Of a stretch of DNA of 17,397 nt, positions 13,752 to 17,397 are shown piece after piece. Origin of the DNA: Bremia lactucae. Taxonomy: Eukaryota > Oomycota > Peronosporomycetes > Peronosporales > Peronosporaceae. Each line of letters opens with the position of its first letter. Within the stretch, counting starts at the first letter, position 1. The notes under the pieces were generated by a model. It saw only the letters and a program-made list of their open reading frames with translations, made no database searches and was not told the DNA's origin. Location: contig NC_090610.1 of NCBI RefSeq assembly GCF_004359215.1, forward strand, positions 10,074,984 to 10,092,380, in the 5' to 3' direction. The position numbers were made by a program, and so were the translations under genes.

Positions 13752-15235
13752 CCAATCCTCTATACAAACATTTTGATTGAATTTAGGGATGTATTCCCTG
13801 ATACTGCTCCATGCCAGTTGCCTAAGGATAAAGGCACTCGACATGAGATCGAGCTCAAACCGGGCTCGATGTACTGTGTCATGAAGCAGTGGTCACTGCC
13901 TCGTGAACAAGTATTTGCGATTGATAAATTCTTTATCGATTGAGTAAAAGCGGGCCATGTAAGGGTGTCAACCTCCCAACATAGCTCTCCGAGCTTCTGT
14001 GTGCGTAAGGCTACAGGAGGGTGGCGGATAGTGCACGCATTCAATAAACTGAATGCTGCAACGGTACCGGCTCTAACGCCGATACCTAGAAACGGCGTAA
14101 TCATAGATGGTCTGTCTAAGAGTACGATCTTTCGTCTATGGATCTGATGGATGGGTTCTATCAAATCCTTATGCGTGAACAGGACATCTCGTACATAGCA
14201 TTGAGCACTCCGAGTGGGATGCTCTGGGGTTGGCTAGTAATGCACAGGACCTTAGTAACGCCCCCGCAATATTCAACAGATGCGTAACGAATCTGTTGAG
14301 ACCGGTGCGAGAATTCGCGCCGAGTTATGTCGAAGATGTATTCGTCCATAGCCGGGTTGTGGACGGAAGACTGTCGTGGAAGTTTATAAAACTCACGTTC
14401 GTCAGGTTCTTACACTTATGCGAAAGCATAAGTTGCACGCAAATCTCAAAAAGCGTATATTCGCTGCAAGCGAAATAACACTTCTTGGGTGCATCATCTG
14501 TAAACACGGCGTCCGACCTGATCACGAAAAGATCAAGGCAATTACCGACTGCCAGTTCCAGTCGATCCCAAAGGGACTTGAAAAGTTTCTTGGGCTAGCG
14601 GCGTCCTTGTACAAGTACTCACGCAATTATGCCGAGAAGACGAATCATCTCTATCGTCTCTTGAAAAAAGACGAGAAATGGTCATGGAACGCTGATTATC
14701 AGCGTTCATTTAAAGGTATCAAGCAAAGCTTGATGCAATCGCCCATCTTAGCTATGCAGCTTAAGACGGACCATTCCATGTGGTCTGTGGCGCCAGCGAT
14801 TTCGCAATTGGCTGTGCGTTAATGCAATACGATACAGACTGCTCGAAGCGCGTCGTCTGTTAACAATCGCGTCAGCTGCAACCAGCTGAACGCAATTACC
14901 CAGTGCATGACAAGGAACTCCTTGCCATAAAATGCACTGGCTAAATTTAGGGTCTATCTCCTCGGAGATAGACCGTTCATCGTATATACGGACCATGCGT
15001 CATTACGCACGGCCGTAAACAGCCCACACCTCTCGCAAAGAATGGCAAGGTGGCTGTCCTTCTTCGCGGAGTATAATTTCTCCGTCGAATATAGACTAGG
15101 ACGACTTAATGTCGTCGCTGATGCGTTTTCACGCCGACCCGATTTCGAGTCAGCTGTGCACCCCAACAGCGAAAGTAATCTTACTGTTGCAACACTCACT
15201 ACGAGTGTTCCATCTTCAACCTTGTTTGATGACAT
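13752..15235 (+). pseudogene. pol: Reverse transcriptase and RNase H of element B, broken
   Basis: The reverse transcriptase opening (Phe-Arg-Asp-Val-Phe-Pro-Asp, Arg-His-Glu-Ile) is at 13782-13855. Gly-Gly-Trp-Arg-Ile-Val follows near 14022. Motif A, with its catalytic Asp in Met-Asp-Leu-Met-Asp-Gly-Phe-Tyr-Gln-Ile, is at 14138-14167. The Gly-Leu-Ser-Asn-Ala-Pro-type motif lies near 14250, and the YxDD box reads Tyr-Val-Glu-Asp (14326-14337), so a catalytic Asp is replaced. The connection domain spans 14376-14780. RNase H shows Ala-Ser-Asp-Phe-Ala-Ile-Gly with Gly in place of the preceding Asp (about 14794), Lys-Glu-Leu-Leu-Ala (about 14911), Thr-Asp-His (about 14990) and Val-Ala-Asp-Ala-Phe-Ser-Arg-Arg (about 15115). 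There are stops at 13941, near 14145 and near 14860, plus several frame changes. Confidence 0.85.
14273..14974. repeat. Hairpins within reverse transcriptase/RNase H of B
   Basis: 14273-14299 (9-bp arms), 14414-14433 (8 bp with a GAAA loop), 14687-14707 (9 bp, 3-nt loop), 14718-14734 (7 bp, 3-nt loop) and 14951-14974 (10 bp, 4-nt loop). All are perfect. Confidence 0.8.
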
Positions 15236-15239
15236 ATAA

Positions 15240-16207
15240 CAAGCTTACACAGAAGAGAAAGACCTTCTGCGTTTGAAAGATCATCTGATGAATCCATCCA
15301 ATAAATCTTATAATGATTTACCGGCTTTATATCGATTGTCATCCAATCGATACACAACACGTATCGGCTTATTGTATTACACAGCCGTCACCAGCGACAC
15401 TCCACGTTTCGTCGTCCCAACTCACAATGATTTGCGCTTGCGCATCATGTATGAGTGTCACTATGCTCCAACAAGTGGACATCGTGGACGTGAGAAGACT
15501 TACCTCACAGTAAGTCGATACTTTTACTGGCCCCGCCAGTATCAGTTTGTGCGCAAGTACATTCGTGCTTGCGAGGTTTGTCAACGGGTGAAGCCTAGCC
15601 CTTCATCCCGTGCACCTCTTCAACCTCTACCACTTCCGGCAGAGTGTTGGTAGTCCGTATCTATGGACTGCGTCTTCGGATTTCCCGAAGACGACCACAA
15701 AATCAATGGAATCGTTGTTTTTGCAGACAGATTCAGCAAGATGGTACATCTTGCTGCGGTATCAGAGTCGATTACGGCTCCGGGTTGTGCCCGTGTCTTT
15801 ATAGACACGGTATTTAAACTCCATGTGTTACCCCATGAATTGGTCTCGGATAGAGATCCGAGATTCACGGCGGAGTTTTGGCAATCCGTGTTCCGATCTC
15901 GGAACACGGCTGACTATGTCAACTTCTGATCATCCAGAGATAAATAATAAGACGGAACGCGTAAATCGCGTATTCGAAAAAATACTTCAAGGTTACGTCC
16001 CATCGTATCCGAATTGGAGCGAGTTCTTACCGATGCTTGAATTCGCCATCAACAATTCGTTGCATGCGTATACAACGCATACACCGTTCTTCGTGAGTAA
16101 CTTACGCCATCGACAGATACCCACCCAATTAGAGAGATCCTCTAGTCTAAAAGGGGTATGGAATCGCATTCTAATGACGAGTCGAAGTTACCAACGGCGC
16201 GAGTGAG
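15240..16207 (+). pseudogene. pol: Integrase of element B, broken
   Basis: The zinc-binding HHCC domain is intact: His at 15459 and 15480, Cys at 15570 and 15579. A TAG at 15651-15653 separates it from the core. The core carries the first catalytic Asp (15664-15666, in Ser-Met-Asp), the second in Ser-Asp-Arg-Asp-Pro-Arg-Phe (15849-15851) and the Glu in Lys-Thr-Glu-Arg-Val-Asn-Arg (15955-15957). Spacing is close to the usual 35 residues once a frameshift near 15915 is allowed for. The Asp-Gly-Gln that normally precedes Thr-Glu-Arg in this family is altered. The frame then runs to 16206 with the Ala-Ile-Asn-Asn-Ser segment. The protein would not be made whole, although its catalytic residues remain. 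Confidence 0.82.
15330..15909. repeat. Hairpins within the integrase of B
   Basis: 15330-15352 (9-bp arms), 15497-15516 (7), 15669-15691 (9), 15791-15810 (8), 15844-15863 (8) and 15886-15909 (9, extendable). The last two flank the second catalytic Asp and are 22 bases apart. Confidence 0.8.
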
Positions 16208-16790
16208 TCGATATCGAACCAATCGACATCGAAGATGAGAAGATTACATGGCAGTGCGCATAAAGCGCACTGGAAAAGACAATACAAATGAGGCAGCAGA
16301 GGAATTTCTGCTGTATATTCATTAAAATCAATGACCTAGTACTCCTCTCTACGGTAAAATTAGCTAAGCGTGTAATCACTAATGTGGGTAGCAATAAACT
16401 ACTTCCCAAGAATGGGGCCATTTCTAGTACTGCATGGCAGAGGCAATGCGTGCACAGTAGAATTTCACGTAAGATTCGAACGCATCCTTCGTCGTACGTT
16501 GGTCGGCTACGCCCGTACCATCAGTACGCGATTTTTTCCGAGGACGGATCTGACCACCTTTTCAAGAGTCCCTACAAAATCCTTGTGGTAACGAACCAGA
16601 TTCTCATGCAGAATCTGGAGATTCTCATGTCGGGTCGTAGTCCCTTGAAATGCGATGAGCGGAAGACAGCTCATCACGAAGAGCGTGATACTTCCGTTCG
16701 TTGTACGTACTCTTCGAATGATCTTCCAACCGTTCGATATAGTGAGCCTGCACCCTGCACCGTCTGCTACAGCGAGTGACGTAAACCGCA
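16208..16790 (+). pseudogene. pol: Integrase C-terminal (GPY/F-like) region of element B, broken
   Basis: Gly-Pro-Phe-Leu-Val-Leu and Arg-Gly-Asn-Ala-Cys-Thr-Val (about 16412-16457) fit the GPY/F module. Arg-Thr-His-Pro-Ser and Val-Gly-Arg-Leu-Arg-Pro-Tyr (about 16479-16523), in another frame, fit the segment that follows it in chromodomain elements. A linker region follows, with a threefold alternating repeat of AGATTCT/AGAATCT at 16598-16625. Stops and frame changes occur throughout. Confidence 0.65.
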
Positions 16791-16903
16791 CTCGTGCATA
16801 AAGTTCTCCTCCAATACAAGGGGGTAACCATCGATTTTATCGACCTTCGACACTAGATCCAACACACGGATCGGATCGAGTTTTTCATCCTCCACCACAA
16901 CCA

Positions 16904-17100
16904 TTGGTGGAATCCCACGGTGGTCAACGTTTCCTTCGGGAACGTATTCTAAACAACCTTGATGTGAAGGTGCAGCGAATGAGTTATCTGGTTCGCTGGC
17001 GCGGTTATCCACCTTCGCATGACAGCTGGGAGCCTCGTTGTCAGCCTTTTGCTGACGCTGAGGGCCTCGTCCGTAGTATGACGAGACCCATCCGACGGAT
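16904..17100 (+). pseudogene. Chromodomain at the end of pol, element B
   Basis: The frame is open from about 16904 to 17281. It encodes Gly-Gly-Gln-Arg-Phe-Leu, then Ser-Tyr-Leu-Val-Arg-Trp-Arg-Gly-Tyr-Pro-Pro, then Asp-Ser-Trp-Glu-Pro, the order of a chromodomain. Phe (16931), Trp (16997) and Tyr (17006) lie where the aromatic cage for methyl-lysine sits in HP1-type domains. In chromoviruses such domains steer integration to marked chromatin. The domain looks intact, but the pol upstream is broken, so I class it as part of a pseudogene. After ~17100 the reading frame shows no known domain. Confidence 0.75.
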
Positions 17101-17397
17101 CAGAGGAGGTCCATCGGAAAACACGCCTCTCTGGCGCCTGTTAATCGATTGCAAAGTGTTAATCACATCGCGCATCTCAATAGAAGTGCGAGCGCTTCCC
17201 CAGAGCAAAGAAAGGAATAGACATCTCCTTTTACTCGTTTCGTGTTGTCAACACAACACGGACAGGGTTCATTTCACGTGAGGCATGGAAGTCCTGCCTC
17301 ATGAGACAACCGATGCAATTCAAACCTTGCACCGTTTGGAGCTCGTTTTTCAAATGAACTCCAAACGAACGCGCTCCAGGCTTGCATCGACGAGATT
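17101..17397 (+). other. Sequence after the chromodomain of element B
   Basis: Probably the end of pol and start of the 3' untranslated region; no LTR start or polypurine tract is reached. It holds hairpins at 17241-17260 (8-bp arms, 4-nt loop) and 17333-17367 (9-bp arms, 17-nt loop). Confidence 0.5.

Larger units (their letters stand above)
11202..17397 (+). mobile_element. Ty3/gypsy chromodomain element B (3' LTR outside window)
   Basis: LTR 11202-11642, primer-binding site 11645, gag from 11789, inverted gag-end/protease/linker 12573-13750, reverse transcriptase and RNase H 13752-15235, integrase 15240-16207, C-terminal GPY/F-like region and chromodomain 16208-17100. The order reverse transcriptase, RNase H, integrase is diagnostic of Ty3/gypsy. 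Many frameshifts and stops show it is dead as a coding unit. It is nested in the reverse transcriptase of element A (TCTGC at 11197-11201 would be the left target-site copy). Confidence 0.9.

Noticed and set aside
13760..14164. 134-codon minus-strand frame opposite reverse transcriptase
   Set aside because: The plus strand encodes recognisable RT motifs; this is a shadow.
1..17397. CRISPR array or bacterial repeat system suggested by the many palindromes
   Set aside because: The hairpins differ in sequence, lie at irregular spacing and sit inside eukaryotic retroelements; there are no repeat-spacer units and no cas genes.
1..17397. tRNA or rRNA genes
   Set aside because: No B-box-like GGTTCGAnTCC with a matching acceptor stem, and no rRNA-like segments, were seen on either strand.

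Overview
This window looks like a gene-poor, repeat-packed stretch of a eukaryotic genome, most likely an oomycete (Phytophthora or downy-mildew type). That assignment is an inference. It rests on the style of the Ty3/gypsy retroelements (Asp-Cys-Gly-x-Ser protease motif, C-terminal chromodomain) and on an intronless PX-domain gene in AT-rich spacer DNA. There are no bacterial genes, tRNA or rRNA genes, or CRISPR arrays.

Layout, left to right. (1) 1-818: the 5' end of a minus-strand Ty3/gypsy element, called C here: an intact gag start, a primer-binding site and a 450-bp LTR. C sits inside the LTR of another element, D, of which a plus-strand fragment remains at 819-944. (2) 945-4059: the only host-like DNA. 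It holds a PX-domain protein on the minus strand (2743-3408), a doubtful minus-strand reading frame (1844-2164) and otherwise no gene. (3) 4065-8020: a complete LTR element, E, with a perfect 5-bp target duplication (ACACA), two LTRs, a primer-binding site, a polypurine tract, a sense gag with a zinc knuckle and a long antisense ORF before the 3' LTR. A 745-base run of N lies between the two ORFs. As assembled there is no room for pol. (4) 8026-11201: a decayed plus-strand element, A, related to B and C, cut at its LTR by E and at its reverse transcriptase by B. (5) 11202-17397: element B, plus strand, with LTR, gag, pol and chromodomain, broken by frameshifts and stops. Its gag-end/protease/linker segment (about 12573-13750) is inverted relative to A. 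Its 3' LTR lies beyond the window.

The most unusual signal is that the retroelement DNA, coding and non-coding, is tiled with short perfect hairpins (arms of 8-11 bp, loops of 0-9 nt), often end to end. I found over 30 by eye, against roughly two or three expected by chance. One hairpin is shared between the gags of families B/C and E although the two are read in different frames. The other notable items are the gag-plus-antisense-ORF architecture of E and the internal inversion in B.

All alignments, hairpins and identities were done by eye, so boundaries inside decayed copies are approximate.
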